Assembly: GCF_005508865.1 (NCBI RefSeq)
Contig: NZ_SCOM01000002.1
Coordinates: forward strand, 558,001 to 622,000
Source: Pseudomonas sp. F(2018)
Lineage (GTDB): Bacteria; Pseudomonadota; Gammaproteobacteria; Pseudomonadales; Pseudomonadaceae
Direction of reading: 5' to 3'
Length of the DNA: 64,000 nt
Under the pieces are notes generated by a model. The model saw only the letters and a program-made list of their open reading frames with translations. It had not been told where the DNA came from and ran no database searches. The position numbers were made by a program, and so were the translations under genes. Position 1 is the first letter of the stretch, and each line of letters opens with the position of its first letter. This document shows positions 44,153 through 53,167 of this stretch, piece by piece.

Positions 44153-44204
44153 AAGACTCTCTCGACTGACCGTCTGCTGACGGTTCGCCAGCCGAGAGAA
44201 GAGC

Positions 44205-45422
44205 ATGAGCCAAGCCGCCCCGTCGCCCGTCACCCCCGAAGCCGCCGCCCCAGCTGCGCCTATCGAGCAGGCCAGCCGTGCCAATCTGGAACAGGCCTTC
44301 GCCCTGTTCAACCAGATGTCCACGCAGCTCAGCAGCTCCTACAGCATGCTCGAGGCGCGGGTGAGCGAGCTCAAGGGCCAGCTGGCCCTGGTCAGCGCCC
44401 AGCGCATGCAGGAGCTGGCCGAGAAGGAGCGTCTAGCCCAGCGTCTGCAGAGTCTGCTCGACCTGCTGCCTGGCGGTGTGATAGTCATCGATGGTCAGGG
44501 TGTGGTGCGCGAGGCCAATCCGGTGGCACGCAGCCTGCTCGCTAAACCTCTAGTGGGCATGCTCTGGCGCGAGGTGATTGCGCGCAACTTCGCCCCGCGT
44601 GAAGACGACGGCCACGAGATTTCCCTCAAGGACGGGCGCCGCCTGTCCATCGCCACCCGCTCCCTGCAGGGCGAGCCGGGGCAGCTTGTACTGTTGACGG
44701 ATCTGACGGAAACCCGTCGCCTGCAGGATCAGTTGGCGCGCCACGAACGCCTGTCGTCCCTGGGGCGCATGGTCGCCTCGCTGGCCCACCAGATCCGCAC
44801 GCCGCTGTCGGCCGCGCTGCTGTATGCCAGCCACCTTGCCGAGCAGGAGCTGCCGTTCGAGCAGCAACAGCGTTTCGCCGGTCGCATCAAGGAGCGCCTG
44901 CACGAGCTGGAGCATCAGGTGCGCGACATGCTGGTATTCGCCCGTGGCGAGCTGCCGCTGCCCGACCGCATCGCCCCCAATGCCTTCTTCGACGCCCTGC
45001 GCCGCGCCGCCGAGCCCCATGTGCTGGGCATGAATGTGCGCTGGCAATGCGATGCCCGCCTGGGCGAGTTGCTGTGCAACCGCGACACCCTGGTCGGCAC
45101 CGTGCTCAATCTGATCGAGAACGCCATCCAGGCCGGCGGCCGCGAAGCCGGCCTGAAGATTCACCTGTATGCCCGCGACAACAGCCTGCGCCTGTGCGTC
45201 AGCGACAACGGGCCGGGTATCGACGAAACCACCCTGGCGCGCCTCGGCGAGCCCTTCTTCACCACCAAGACCACCGGTACCGGCCTCGGCCTGGCGGTGG
45301 TTCAGGCGGTGGTGCGCGCCCACCAGGGCGAGCTGCGCCTGCGCTCGCGCGTCGGTCGTGGCACCTGCGCCACCCTCGTACTGCCGCTGCTCAGCGCGGC
45401 GCAACCGGATATTCAGGAGTAA
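44205..45422 (+). CDS. fleS: FleS, sensor histidine kinase of the flagellar cascade
   Basis: 405-residue cytoplasmic kinase without obvious membrane segments. An Ala/Pro-rich start is followed by a helical stretch (about 30-85), a PAS domain (LPGGVIVIDGQGVVREANPVARSLL, about 90-180), then HisKA with the phospho-acceptor His at about residue 195 in LAHQIRTPL, and an HATPase with NLIENAIQAGG, DNGPGIDE and TGTGLGLAVV (N, G1 and G2 boxes). It phosphorylates FleR, the class III activator. Cotranscribed with fleR, four bases apart. Confidence 0.95.
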   Translation: MSQAAPSPVTPEAAAPAAPIEQASRANLEQAFALFNQMSTQLSSSYSMLEARVSELKGQLALVSAQRMQELAEKERLAQRLQSLLDLLPGGVIVIDGQGVVREANPVARSLLAKPLVGMLWREVIARNFAPREDDGHEISLKDGRRLSIATRSLQGEPGQLVLLTDLTETRRLQDQLARHERLSSLGRMVASLAHQIRTPLSAALLYASHLAEQELPFEQQQRFAGRIKERLHELEHQVRDMLVFARGELPLPDRIAPNAFFDALRRAAEPHVLGMNVRWQCDARLGELLCNRDTLVGTVLNLIENAIQAGGREAGLKIHLYARDNSLRLCVSDNGPGIDETTLARLGEPFFTTKTTGTGLGLAVVQAVVRAHQGELRLRSRVGRGTCATLVLPLLSAAQPDIQE

Positions 45423-45426
45423 GCCC

Positions 45427-46893
45427 ATGACCGCCAAGGTTCTGCTGGTCGAAGACGACCGCGCACTGCGTGAAGCGCTTGCCGACACCCTGCTGCTCGG
45501 TGGCCATGACTTCCGCGCCGTGGAGTGCGCCGAGGATGCCATCGAGGCGCTGGGCGAAGAGGCTTTCAGCCTGGTGATCAGTGACGTCAACATGCCCGGC
45601 ATGGACGGCCACCAGTTGCTCGGCCTGATCCGCGCCAGCTATCCGCAGCTGCCGGTACTGCTGATGACCGCCTATGGCGCGGTCGAGCGCGCGGTGGATG
45701 CGATTCGCCAGGGCGCCGCCGATTACCTGGTCAAGCCGTTCGAGCCGCGTACCCTGCTGGAGCTGGTGGCGCGCCATGCCCTCGGTCGGCTGCCGGCCAG
45801 CGATAGCGATGGCCCGGTGGCGTGCGAGCCGGCCAGCCGGCAACTGCTAGAGCTGGCCGCCCGCGTGGCCAGGAGCGATTCCACCGTACTGATCTCCGGC
45901 GAGTCCGGTACCGGCAAGGAAGTGCTGGCGCGCTACATCCACCAGCAGTCGAACCGGGGCAATGGCCCGTTCATCGCCATCAACTGCGCAGCGATTCCCG
46001 ACAACATGCTCGAGGCCACCCTGTTCGGCCATGAGAAGGGCGCCTTCACTGGTGCCATCGCCGCCCAGCCGGGCAAGTTCGAACTCGCCGATGGCGGCAC
46101 CATTCTGCTCGACGAGATTTCCGAGATGCCGCTGGGCCTGCAGGCCAAGCTGCTGCGTGTGCTGCAGGAGCGGGAAGTGGAGCGGGTGGGGGCGCGCAAG
46201 CCGATCAACTTGGATATCCGCGTGCTGGCCACCACCAACCGCGACCTAGCCGGCGAAGTGGCGGCGGGGCGCTTCCGCGAAGACCTCTATTATCGCCTGT
46301 CGGTCTTCCCGCTGGCCTGGCGTTCCCTGCGCGAGCGGCCTGCTGACATTCTGCCGTTGGCCGAGCGCCTGCTCGGCAAGCACGTCAAAAAAATGAATCA
46401 TGCCGCCGTCCAGCTCTCGCCGCAGGCCCGCGCCGCTCTGGTGGCTCACGCCTGGCCCGGCAACGTGCGCGAGCTGGACAACGCCATCCAGCGTGCGCTG
46501 ATCCTGCAACAGGGAGGGCTGATCCAGCCGCACGACCTGTGCCTGACGGCGCCTATCGGCATGGCGCCGATCAGCGTCGCGCCAACCGTGCGGCTGGTGA
46601 CTGGCAATTCAGCCTCGGCTGTGGGCGCTCCGGCGGCCGGTACGCCGGCTTCGTCGACCAGCAGTCCGCTGCCGATCGAGGAGCCAGCCGCCGTTGCGGA
46701 GGGTGCCGGCGCTCTGGGCGAGGATCTGCGTCGTCGCGAGTTCCAGGTGATCATCGATACCCTGCGTGCCGAGCGTGGCCGCCGCAAGGAGGCTGCCGAG
46801 CGTCTGGGCATCAGCCCGCGGACCCTGCGGTACAAGCTGGCGCAGATGCGCGATGCCGGCATGGACGTGGAAGCCTATCTCTACGCCAGCTAA
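45427..46893 (+). CDS. fleR: FleR, sigma-54-dependent response regulator
   Basis: 488-residue NtrC-family regulator that drives class III genes (flgBCDE, flgFGHIJKL, fliK). Receiver domain with VLLVEDDRAL, the phospho-acceptor Asp53 in VISDVNMPG, and PVLLMTAYG. AAA+ domain with Walker [15 protein letters not shown] loop, ILLDEISEMPLGLQ. A Ser/Pro/Ala linker (about 385-425) precedes the Fis-type HTH (RKEAAERLGISPRTLRYKLAQM). The ATG at 45427 is four bases after the fleS stop, with CAGGAG inside the fleS end as its ribosome site. Confidence 0.96.
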   Translation: MTAKVLLVEDDRALREALADTLLLGGHDFRAVECAEDAIEALGEEAFSLVISDVNMPGMDGHQLLGLIRASYPQLPVLLMTAYGAVERAVDAIRQGAADYLVKPFEPRTLLELVARHALGRLPASDSDGPVACEPASRQLLELAARVARSDSTVLISGESGTGKEVLARYIHQQSNRGNGPFIAINCAAIPDNMLEATLFGHEKGAFTGAIAAQPGKFELADGGTILLDEISEMPLGLQAKLLRVLQEREVERVGARKPINLDIRVLATTNRDLAGEVAAGRFREDLYYRLSVFPLAWRSLRERPADILPLAERLLGKHVKKMNHAAVQLSPQARAALVAHAWPGNVRELDNAIQRALILQQGGLIQPHDLCLTAPIGMAPISVAPTVRLVTGNSASAVGAPAAGTPASSTSSPLPIEEPAAVAEGAGALGEDLRRREFQVIIDTLRAERGRRKEAAERLGISPRTLRYKLAQMRDAGMDVEAYLYAS

Positions 46894-46899
46894 GCATTC

Positions 46900-46925
46900 G
46901 CCCCGTCCGGCCTTGCCGGCGGGGC
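46900..46925 (+). terminator. Hairpin after fleR
   Basis: GCCCCG-T-CCGGC pairs with GCCGG-CGGGGC around CTT, 11 base pairs with one bulge, six bases after the fleR stop. No T tract; the next hairpin supplies one. Confidence 0.6.
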
Positions 46926-46944
46926 AATAGCGATCCCCTCTTGG

Positions 46945-46971
46945 CCCGCCTCGTGCGGGTCTTTGTTTTTT
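46945..46971 (+). terminator. Rho-independent terminator before fliE
   Basis: CCCGC/GCGGG stem with five-base loop followed by TCTTTGTTTTTT. The T tract runs straight into the fliE sigma-54 -24 element. Confidence 0.75.
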
Positions 46972-46986
46972 GGCACTGTGCTTGCA
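46971..46986 (+). promoter_or_regulatory. Sigma-54 promoter of fliEFGHIJ
   Basis: TGGCAC-N5-TTGCA, full consensus, 58 bases before fliE. Confidence 0.9.
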
Positions 46987-47043
46987 GATACCCCCGCATA
47001 GGCCGCGCAGCGTCAAAAATCCGCGGTCGCTGGAGGAAAGGTC

Positions 47044-47376
47044 ATGAGCCAGGGTGTCGAATTCAATCGCCTGATGTTGGAAATGCGCTCCATGCAGATG
47101 GAGGCCATGGCCAAGATCAAGCCTGCGCAGGTTGCCGCGCCGGAGCCGGGTGCGCCGAACTTCGCCGATATGCTCGGCCAGGCCGTTGAAAAGGTGAACG
47201 AGACCCAACAGGTTTCCGGCCAGCTGGCCACTGCCTTCGAGATGGGGCAGGCGGGTGTCGACATCACCGACGTGATGATCGCCTCGCAGAAGGCCAGCGT
47301 TTCCTTCCAGGCCATGACCCAGGTGCGCAACAAGCTGGTTCAGGCCTATCAAGACATCATGCAGATGCCGGTTTAA
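47044..47376 (+). CDS. fliE: FliE, MS ring-rod junction protein
   Basis: 110-residue basal-body junction protein. It carries [68 protein letters not shown] spread over residues 38-106, the conserved FliE core. GGAGG-type ribosome site (CTGGAGGAAAG) before the ATG. First gene of the unit driven by the 46971 promoter. Confidence 0.95.
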   Translation: MSQGVEFNRLMLEMRSMQMEAMAKIKPAQVAAPEPGAPNFADMLGQAVEKVNETQQVSGQLATAFEMGQAGVDITDVMIASQKASVSFQAMTQVRNKLVQAYQDIMQMPV

Positions 47377-47393
47377 TAGGGCGGATTTGAGTC

Positions 47394-49190
47394 ATGGCTG
47401 AAGCAGTCGCTGCAAACGTACCCGCCACCACTGGCGCCGACGAGCCGAAGAAACCGCTGTTCGGGCTGGCCTTCCTGGAGAACCTCTCCGAGATGTCCAT
47501 GCTGCGTCAGCTCGGCCTGCTGGTCGGTCTGGCTGCCAGCGTGGCGATCGGCTTCGCCGTGGTCCTGTGGTCGCAGCAGCCGGACTACAAGCCGTTGCTG
47601 GGCAACCTGGCCGGCATGGACAGCAATCAGGTGATGGAGGTGCTCAACGCCGCCGATATCGCCTACACCGTCGAGCCCAACTCCGGCGCGCTGCTTGTCA
47701 AGTCCGACGAGCTCGGCCGCGCGCGCATGAAGCTGGCCGCCGCCGGCGTGGCGCCGGCCGACGGCAACGTCGGTTTCGAGATCCTCGACCAGGAGCAGAG
47801 CCTGGGGACCAGCCAGTTCATGGAGGCCACCCGCTATCGCCGCGGCCTGGAAGGCGAGCTGGCGCGCACTATCTCCAGCCTGAACAACGTCAAGGGTGCC
47901 CGCGTGCACCTGGCCATTCCGAAGAGCTCGGTGTTCGTCCGCGACGAGCGCAAGCCCACCGCCTCGGTACTGGTCGAGCTCTACCCGGGCCGCAGCCTGG
48001 AGCCGAGCCAGGTGATGGCCATCGTCAACCTGGTGGCCACCTCCGTGCCGGAGCTGACCAAGTCCCAGGTCACCGTGGTCGACCAGAAGGGCAACCTGCT
48101 GTCCGACCAGCAGGAGCTGTCCGAGCTGACCATGGCCGGCAAGCAGTTCGACTACACCCGCCGCATGGAAACCCTGTTCACCCAGCGCGTGCACAACATC
48201 CTGCAGCCGGTGCTGGGCAACGGCCGCTACAAGGCCGAGGTGTCCGCCGACGTCGATTTCAGCGCGGTGGAATCCACCTCCGAGATGTTCAACCCGGACC
48301 AGCCGGCTCTGCGCAGCGAGCAGCAGGTCAACGAGCAGCGCTCCAGCAGTATGCCGCCGCAAGGCGTGCCGGGTGCCCTGAGCAACCAGCCGCCGGGTGC
48401 CGCCTCCGCTCCCGAGCAGGCCGCAGCCGCCGCACCGGCGCCGGCCGGCCCGGTCGCCCCCGGCCAGCCGCTGCTGGATGCCAACGGCGCGCAAATCATG
48501 GATCCGGCCACCGGCCAGCCGATGCTGGCGCCGTATCCGGCGGATAAGCGCGAGCAGTCCACCCGCAACTTCGAGCTGGACCGTTCGATCAGCTACACCA
48601 AGCAGCAGCAGGGCCGCCTCAAGCGCCTGTCGGTGGCTGTGGTGCTGGACGACAAGGTCAGCATCAATCCCGAAACCGGCGAGACCACCAGCAGCCCCTG
48701 GGGCGCCGATGACCTGGCGCGCTTCACCCGCCTGGTACAGGACTCGGTGGGCTTCGACGCCAGCCGCGGCGACAGCGTCAGCGTGATCAACGCGCCGTTC
48801 TCCGCCGAACTCGGTGAGGTCATCGAGACCCCCTGGTATCAGAGCGAGCTGTTCCTGATGGGGATGGGCGCCCTGAAGCAACTTTTCCCCGCGCTGTTGA
48901 TCTTCCTTCTGGTGTGGTTCGTTTTGCGCCCGGTGCTCAACAACATTGCCGGTGGCGGCAAGAACGCCGCGGGCGAAGGCCGCGAGGGCGATGTGGAGCT
49001 GGGCGACATGGGTGGCCTGGAAGGCGAGCTGTCCTCCGATCGGGTAAGCCTCGGCGGCCCGCAGAGCATCCTGCTGCCAAGCCCCTCCGAGGGTTATGAT
49101 GCACAACTGAACGCCATCAAGAGTCTGGTGGCGGAAGATCCGGGCCGCGTCGCCCAGGTAGTCAAAGAGTGGATCAACGCCGATGAGTGA
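47394..49190 (+). CDS. fliF: FliF, MS-ring protein
   Basis: 598-residue inner-membrane ring protein, normal length. A first membrane helix near residues 42-60 (LLVGLAASVAIGFAVVLW), the conserved periplasmic ring-building domains with GARVHLAIPKSSVFVRDE and PSASVLVEL-like TASVLVELYPGRSLEP, a Pro/Ala/Gln-rich insert near 335-380, a second membrane helix near 485-508 (LFPALLIFLLVWFVLRPV), and the FliG-binding cytoplasmic tail to the end (KSLVAEDPGRVAQVVKEWI). Its stop overlaps the fliG start by eight bases. Confidence 0.96.
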   Translation: MAEAVAANVPATTGADEPKKPLFGLAFLENLSEMSMLRQLGLLVGLAASVAIGFAVVLWSQQPDYKPLLGNLAGMDSNQVMEVLNAADIAYTVEPNSGALLVKSDELGRARMKLAAAGVAPADGNVGFEILDQEQSLGTSQFMEATRYRRGLEGELARTISSLNNVKGARVHLAIPKSSVFVRDERKPTASVLVELYPGRSLEPSQVMAIVNLVATSVPELTKSQVTVVDQKGNLLSDQQELSELTMAGKQFDYTRRMETLFTQRVHNILQPVLGNGRYKAEVSADVDFSAVESTSEMFNPDQPALRSEQQVNEQRSSSMPPQGVPGALSNQPPGAASAPEQAAAAAPAPAGPVAPGQPLLDANGAQIMDPATGQPMLAPYPADKREQSTRNFELDRSISYTKQQQGRLKRLSVAVVLDDKVSINPETGETTSSPWGADDLARFTRLVQDSVGFDASRGDSVSVINAPFSAELGEVIETPWYQSELFLMGMGALKQLFPALLIFLLVWFVLRPVLNNIAGGGKNAAGEGREGDVELGDMGGLEGELSSDRVSLGGPQSILLPSPSEGYDAQLNAIKSLVAEDPGRVAQVVKEWINADE

Positions 49191-50199
49191 CAATCGCACC
49201 GCCGTCAAGCTGAACAAGGTCGACAAGGCCGCCATTCTCCTGCTGTCCCTCGGCGAGACGGACGCGGCGCAGGTGCTGCGTCACCTCGGGCCGAAGGAAG
49301 TGCAGCGGGTCGGCGTGGCCATGGCCGGCATGCGCAACGTGCAGCGCGAGCAGGTCGAGCAGGTGATGGGCGAGTTCGTCGACATCGTCGGCGACCAGAC
49401 CAGCCTGGGCGTGGGCTCTGACGCCTATATCCGCAAGATGCTCACCGCAGCGCTGGGCGAGGACAAGGCCGGCAACCTGATCGACCGCATCCTGCTCGGC
49501 GGCAGCACCAGCGGCCTGGACAGCCTGAAGTGGATGGAGCCACGCGCCGTGGCCGACGTGATCCGCTACGAGCACCCGCAGATCCAGGCCATCGTGGTCG
49601 CCTACCTCGATCCGGACCAGGCCGGCGAGGTGCTCAGCCACTTCGACCACAAGGTGCGCCTGGACATCATCCTGCGCGTTTCCTCGCTCAACACCGTGCA
49701 GCCGGCGGCGCTCAAGGAGCTCAACCAGATCCTCGAGAAGCAGTTCTCCGGCAGCGCCAACACCACCCGCGCCAACCTGGGCGGCGTGAAGCGCGCGGCG
49801 GACATCATGAACTTCCTCGACAGCTCGGTGGAGGGCCAGCTAATGGACTCCATCCGCGAGGTCGACGAGGACCTGTCCAGCCAGATCGAGGACCTGATGT
49901 TCGTTTTCGACAACCTGGCCGACGTCGACGACCGCGGCATCCAGGCGCTGCTGCGCGAGGTCTCCTCGGACATCCTGGTGCTGGCCCTCAAGGGCGCCGA
50001 CGAGGGCATCAAGGAGAAGGTCTTCAAGAACATGTCCAAGCGCGCCGCCGAGCTGCTGCGCGACGACCTGGAGGCCAAGGGCCCGGTGCGCGTCAGCGAA
50101 GTGGAGACGGCGCAGAAGGAAATCCTCACCATCGCCCGGCGCATGGCCGAGTCCGGCGAGATCGTCCTCGGCGGTGCCGGTGGCGAGGCGATGATCTAA
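49183..50199 (+). CDS. fliG: FliG, rotor/switch protein
   Basis: 338-residue C-ring component that contacts the stator and sets rotation direction. AILLLSLGETDAAQVLRHLGPKEVQ in FliG_N, then LSHFDHKVRLDIILRVSSL (FliG_M, EHPQ motif in YEHPQIQAIVVAYL), and in FliG_C LMFVFDNLADVDDRGIQALLREV with conserved charged torque residues. Translationally coupled to fliF. Confidence 0.96.
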   Translation: MSDNRTAVKLNKVDKAAILLLSLGETDAAQVLRHLGPKEVQRVGVAMAGMRNVQREQVEQVMGEFVDIVGDQTSLGVGSDAYIRKMLTAALGEDKAGNLIDRILLGGSTSGLDSLKWMEPRAVADVIRYEHPQIQAIVVAYLDPDQAGEVLSHFDHKVRLDIILRVSSLNTVQPAALKELNQILEKQFSGSANTTRANLGGVKRAADIMNFLDSSVEGQLMDSIREVDEDLSSQIEDLMFVFDNLADVDDRGIQALLREVSSDILVLALKGADEGIKEKVFKNMSKRAAELLRDDLEAKGPVRVSEVETAQKEILTIARRMAESGEIVLGGAGGEAMI

Positions 50200-50202
50200 A
50201 CC

Positions 50203-50985
50203 ATGGTGCCGCCCAAGGATGCCCCCAGCGAGCTGATCCGCGCCAAGGACGTGGCGGGCTTCGACCGCTGGGCCATACCCAGCTTCGATCCCGAGGTTGA
50301 GACCCCGCCCGAACCCGAGCCGGAACCCGCGCCGGCGGTCGAGGCCGAGCAGGTTCAGGTGGAGGAGGTGGCGGTCGAGGACGTCAAGCCGCTGACGCTC
50401 GACGAACTCGAGGCGATCCGCCAGGACGCCTACAACGAAGGTTTCGCCACCGGCGAGAAGGACGGCTTCCGCGCCGGCCAGCTCAAGGCCAAGCAGGAGG
50501 CCGATGCCGCCCTGGCCGGCAAGCTGGCGCAGCTGGAACAACTCATGGGCCATCTGATGGCACCCATCGCCGAGCAGGACCAGGAACTGGAGAAGGCGCT
50601 GGTCAACCTGGTCAGCCAGATGACCCGCCAGGTGATCCAGCGCGAGTTGGCCAGCGACTCCAGCCAGATTCGCCATGTGCTGCGCGAGGCGTTGAAGCTG
50701 CTGCCCATGGGCGCCAGCAACGTGCGCATCCATATTCATCCGCAGGACTTCGAGTTGGTGAAGGCCCTGCGCGAGCGCCACGAGGAGAGCTGGCGCATCC
50801 TCGAGGACGACTCCCTGCAGCCCGGCGGCTGCCGGGTCGAGAGCGAGCACAGCCGCATCGACGCCAGCGTCGAGACGCGCATGGCCATGGCCCTCAAGCA
50901 GCTGTTCGAGCAGCAGCGGGCCCAGGCCACCAATCCGCCAGAGGCTGATATCCAGGTCGATCTGGAGAGCCCCGATGCGCCTTGA
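50203..50985 (+). CDS. fliH: FliH, flagellar ATPase regulator/stator
   Basis: 260-residue peripheral export protein that binds FliI. The acidic Pro/Glu-rich N-terminal section ([14 protein letters not shown]) is followed by a GxxxG repeat segment [18 protein letters not shown] at about residues 76-93, the coiled coil, and the C-terminal [12 protein letters not shown] and [19 protein letters not shown], typical of FliH/SctL. Three bases after fliG; overlaps fliI by 11 bases. Confidence 0.94.
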   Translation: MVPPKDAPSELIRAKDVAGFDRWAIPSFDPEVETPPEPEPEPAPAVEAEQVQVEEVAVEDVKPLTLDELEAIRQDAYNEGFATGEKDGFRAGQLKAKQEADAALAGKLAQLEQLMGHLMAPIAEQDQELEKALVNLVSQMTRQVIQRELASDSSQIRHVLREALKLLPMGASNVRIHIHPQDFELVKALRERHEESWRILEDDSLQPGGCRVESEHSRIDASVETRMAMALKQLFEQQRAQATNPPEADIQVDLESPDAP

Positions 50986-52333
50986 GCGCACCAGCTTCGC
51001 CAAACGCATGGCCGGCTACGAAGAGGCCGTCGAGCTGCCGACCCAGCCGGTGGTGGAAGGCCGCCTGCTGCGCATGGTCGGCCTGACCCTGGAGGCCGAG
51101 GGCCTGCGCGCCGCGCTGGGCAGCCGTTGCCTGGTAATCAACGACGACAGCTACCATCCGGTGCAGGTCGAGGCCGAGGTGATGGGCTTCTCCGCCGGCA
51201 AGATCTATCTGATGCCGGTCGGCAGCCTGGCCGGCATCGCCCCTGGCGCCCGCGTGGTGCCGCTGCCGGACACCGGCCGCCTGCCCATGGGCATGTCCAT
51301 GCTCGGCCGGGTGCTGGACGGTGCCGGCCGCGCCCTGGACGGCAAGGGCGGGATGAAGGCCGAGGACTGGGTGCCGATGGACGGCCCGACCATCAACCCG
51401 CTCAATCGCGACCCGATCCATGAGCCGCTGGACGTCGGCATCCGCTCCATCAACGGTCTGCTCACCGTCGGTCGTGGCCAGCGCCTGGGCCTGTTCGCCG
51501 GTACCGGCGTGGGTAAATCGGTGTTGCTGGGCATGATGACCCGCTTCACCGAGGCGGAAATCATCGTGGTCGGCCTGATCGGCGAGCGGGGCCGCGAGGT
51601 CAAGGAGTTCATCGACGAGATTCTCGGCGAGGAGGGCATCAAGCGCTCCGTAGTCGTCGCCTCGCCGGCGGACGATGCGCCGCTGATGCGCCTGCGCGCC
51701 GCCATGTACTGCACACGCATCGCCGAATACTTCCGCGACAAGGGCAAGAACGTCCTGCTGCTGATGGATTCGCTGACCCGCTTCGCCCAGGCCCAGCGCG
51801 AGATCGCCCTGGCCATCGGCGAGCCGCCGGCGACCAAGGGCTATCCGCCGTCGGTGTTCGCCAAGCTGCCGCGCCTGGTGGAGCGAGCCGGCAACGCGGA
51901 GCAGGGTGGCGGTTCGATCACCGCCTTCTACACCGTGCTCAGCGAGGGCGACGACCAGCAGGACCCGATCGCCGACGCCGCCCGCGGCGTGCTCGATGGT
52001 CACTTCGTGCTGTCGCGCCGTTTGGCCGAGGAAGGTCACTATCCGGCCATCGATATCGAGGCCTCGATCAGCCGGGTCATGCCCCAGGTGGTCAGCCCCG
52101 AGCACCTCAAGCAGGCCCAGCGCTTCAAGCAGCTGTGGTCGCGCTACCAGCAGAGCCGCGACCTGATCAGCGTCGGCGCCTACGTGCCGGGCGGCGATCC
52201 CGACACCGACCTGGCCATCGCCCGCCAACCGGCCATGGCGCGCTACCTGAAGCAGAGCCTGGGCGAGAGCGAGTCGATGGCCGAGAGCGTCAGCCAGCTG
52301 GCGCAGGTGTTCAACCCGCAGGCGCAGGCCTGA
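50975..52333 (+). CDS. fliI: FliI, flagellum-specific export ATPase
   Basis: 452-residue hexameric ATPase of the export apparatus, related to F1-beta. Walker [16 protein letters not shown] with Lys181, Walker [18 protein letters not shown], the arginine-rich [20 protein letters not shown], and [27 protein letters not shown] are all present. Overlaps fliH by 11 bases and is followed by fliJ after three bases. Confidence 0.96.
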   Translation: MRLERTSFAKRMAGYEEAVELPTQPVVEGRLLRMVGLTLEAEGLRAALGSRCLVINDDSYHPVQVEAEVMGFSAGKIYLMPVGSLAGIAPGARVVPLPDTGRLPMGMSMLGRVLDGAGRALDGKGGMKAEDWVPMDGPTINPLNRDPIHEPLDVGIRSINGLLTVGRGQRLGLFAGTGVGKSVLLGMMTRFTEAEIIVVGLIGERGREVKEFIDEILGEEGIKRSVVVASPADDAPLMRLRAAMYCTRIAEYFRDKGKNVLLLMDSLTRFAQAQREIALAIGEPPATKGYPPSVFAKLPRLVERAGNAEQGGGSITAFYTVLSEGDDQQDPIADAARGVLDGHFVLSRRLAEEGHYPAIDIEASISRVMPQVVSPEHLKQAQRFKQLWSRYQQSRDLISVGAYVPGGDPDTDLAIARQPAMARYLKQSLGESESMAESVSQLAQVFNPQAQA

Positions 52334-52336
52334 TAG

Positions 52337-52786
52337 ATGGCCAACAGCCGCGCCGCGCGCCTGGCGCCGGTGGTCGAGATGGCCGAGCGCGCCGAGCGCG
52401 AAGCGGCCCGCCAGATGGCGCATATGCAGGGTCTACTGGCCAAGGCCGAGGCGCAGCTGGGCGAACTGGAGCGCTACCGCGCCGATTACCAGCAACAGTG
52501 GATCAGCGAAGGCAGCAAGGGCGTGTCCGGGCAATGGCTGATGAACTACCAGCGTTTCCTCAGCCAGCTGGAAACCGCCATCGGCCAGCAGCTGCAGAGC
52601 ATCAACTGGCACCGGCAGAACCTCAACAAGGCCAGGGCCGCCTGGCAGCAGCGCTATACGCGGGTGGAAGGTCTGCGTAAGCTCGTCCAACGCTACCTGG
52701 ACGAGGCGCGTGCGGCCGAGGACAAGCGCGAGCAGAAGCTGCTCGACGAGCTGTCGCAACGCCTGCCGCAACGCGAGCAGAATTGA
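52337..52786 (+). CDS. fliJ: FliJ, export chaperone/ATPase central stalk
   Basis: 149-residue antiparallel coiled-coil protein: long helices rich in Gln, Arg, Glu and Ala with no Cys (AEREAARQMAHMQGLLAKAEAQLGEL, then a return helix ending AAEDKREQKLLDELSQRL). This is the FliJ/YscO plan that fits into the FliI ring. Three bases after fliI. Confidence 0.92.
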   Translation: MANSRAARLAPVVEMAERAEREAARQMAHMQGLLAKAEAQLGELERYRADYQQQWISEGSKGVSGQWLMNYQRFLSQLETAIGQQLQSINWHRQNLNKARAAWQQRYTRVEGLRKLVQRYLDEARAAEDKREQKLLDELSQRLPQREQN

Positions 52787-52856
52787 CGCGCGGTTGCCGC
52801 CGTCACTTGCGGGTGCTACATCTTCTCTTTGCATAAGAATCAACAAGGAGTGCTAC

Positions 52857-53162
52857 ATGGCCATCACCGCGCTACCTTCGGGCGACGGGCAGGAGCTGAC
52901 CATTCACATCCAGGGACGCTTCGATTTCTCTGCGCACCAGGAATTTCGCGATGCCTACGAGCGGGTGAGCGCGACTCCCAAGCGCTACGTGGTGGACCTC
53001 AAGGGCGCCACCTACCTGGACAGCTCGGCCCTGGGCATGCTCCTGCTGCTGCGTGACCACGCCGGCGGCGATCATGCGCGGATCAGCCTGGTGAACTGCA
53101 ATCCGGACGTGCGCAAGATCCTCTCGATCTCCAACTTCGAACAGCTGTTCCAGATCGGCTGA
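52857..53162 (+). CDS. hsbA: HsbA, STAS-domain anti-anti-sigma factor
   Basis: 101-residue STAS protein. Features: LTIHIQGRFDFSAHQEFRDAYE, then YVVDLKGATYLDSSALGMLLLL with the phosphorylatable Ser at about 56 in LDSSALGM, and the C-terminal KILSISNFEQLF. In P. aeruginosa HsbA is phosphorylated by HsbR at Ser56 and, depending on that state, binds FlgM or a diguanylate cyclase (HsbD), so it links motility with biofilm formation. AAGGAG lies six bases before the ATG; 70 bases separate it from fliJ. Followed by hsbR and hptB. Confidence 0.9.
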   Translation: MAITALPSGDGQELTIHIQGRFDFSAHQEFRDAYERVSATPKRYVVDLKGATYLDSSALGMLLLLRDHAGGDHARISLVNCNPDVRKILSISNFEQLFQIG

Positions 53163-53167
53163 CCGCC

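Noticed and set aside
47373..49235. 620-codon minus-strand open frame opposite fliF
   Set aside because: Antisense shadow of fliF; no ribosome site and composition typical of reverse frames (His/Leu/Gln-rich). Similar shadows oppose hsbR, fliK, flgJ, fliC and fliM and were left out.
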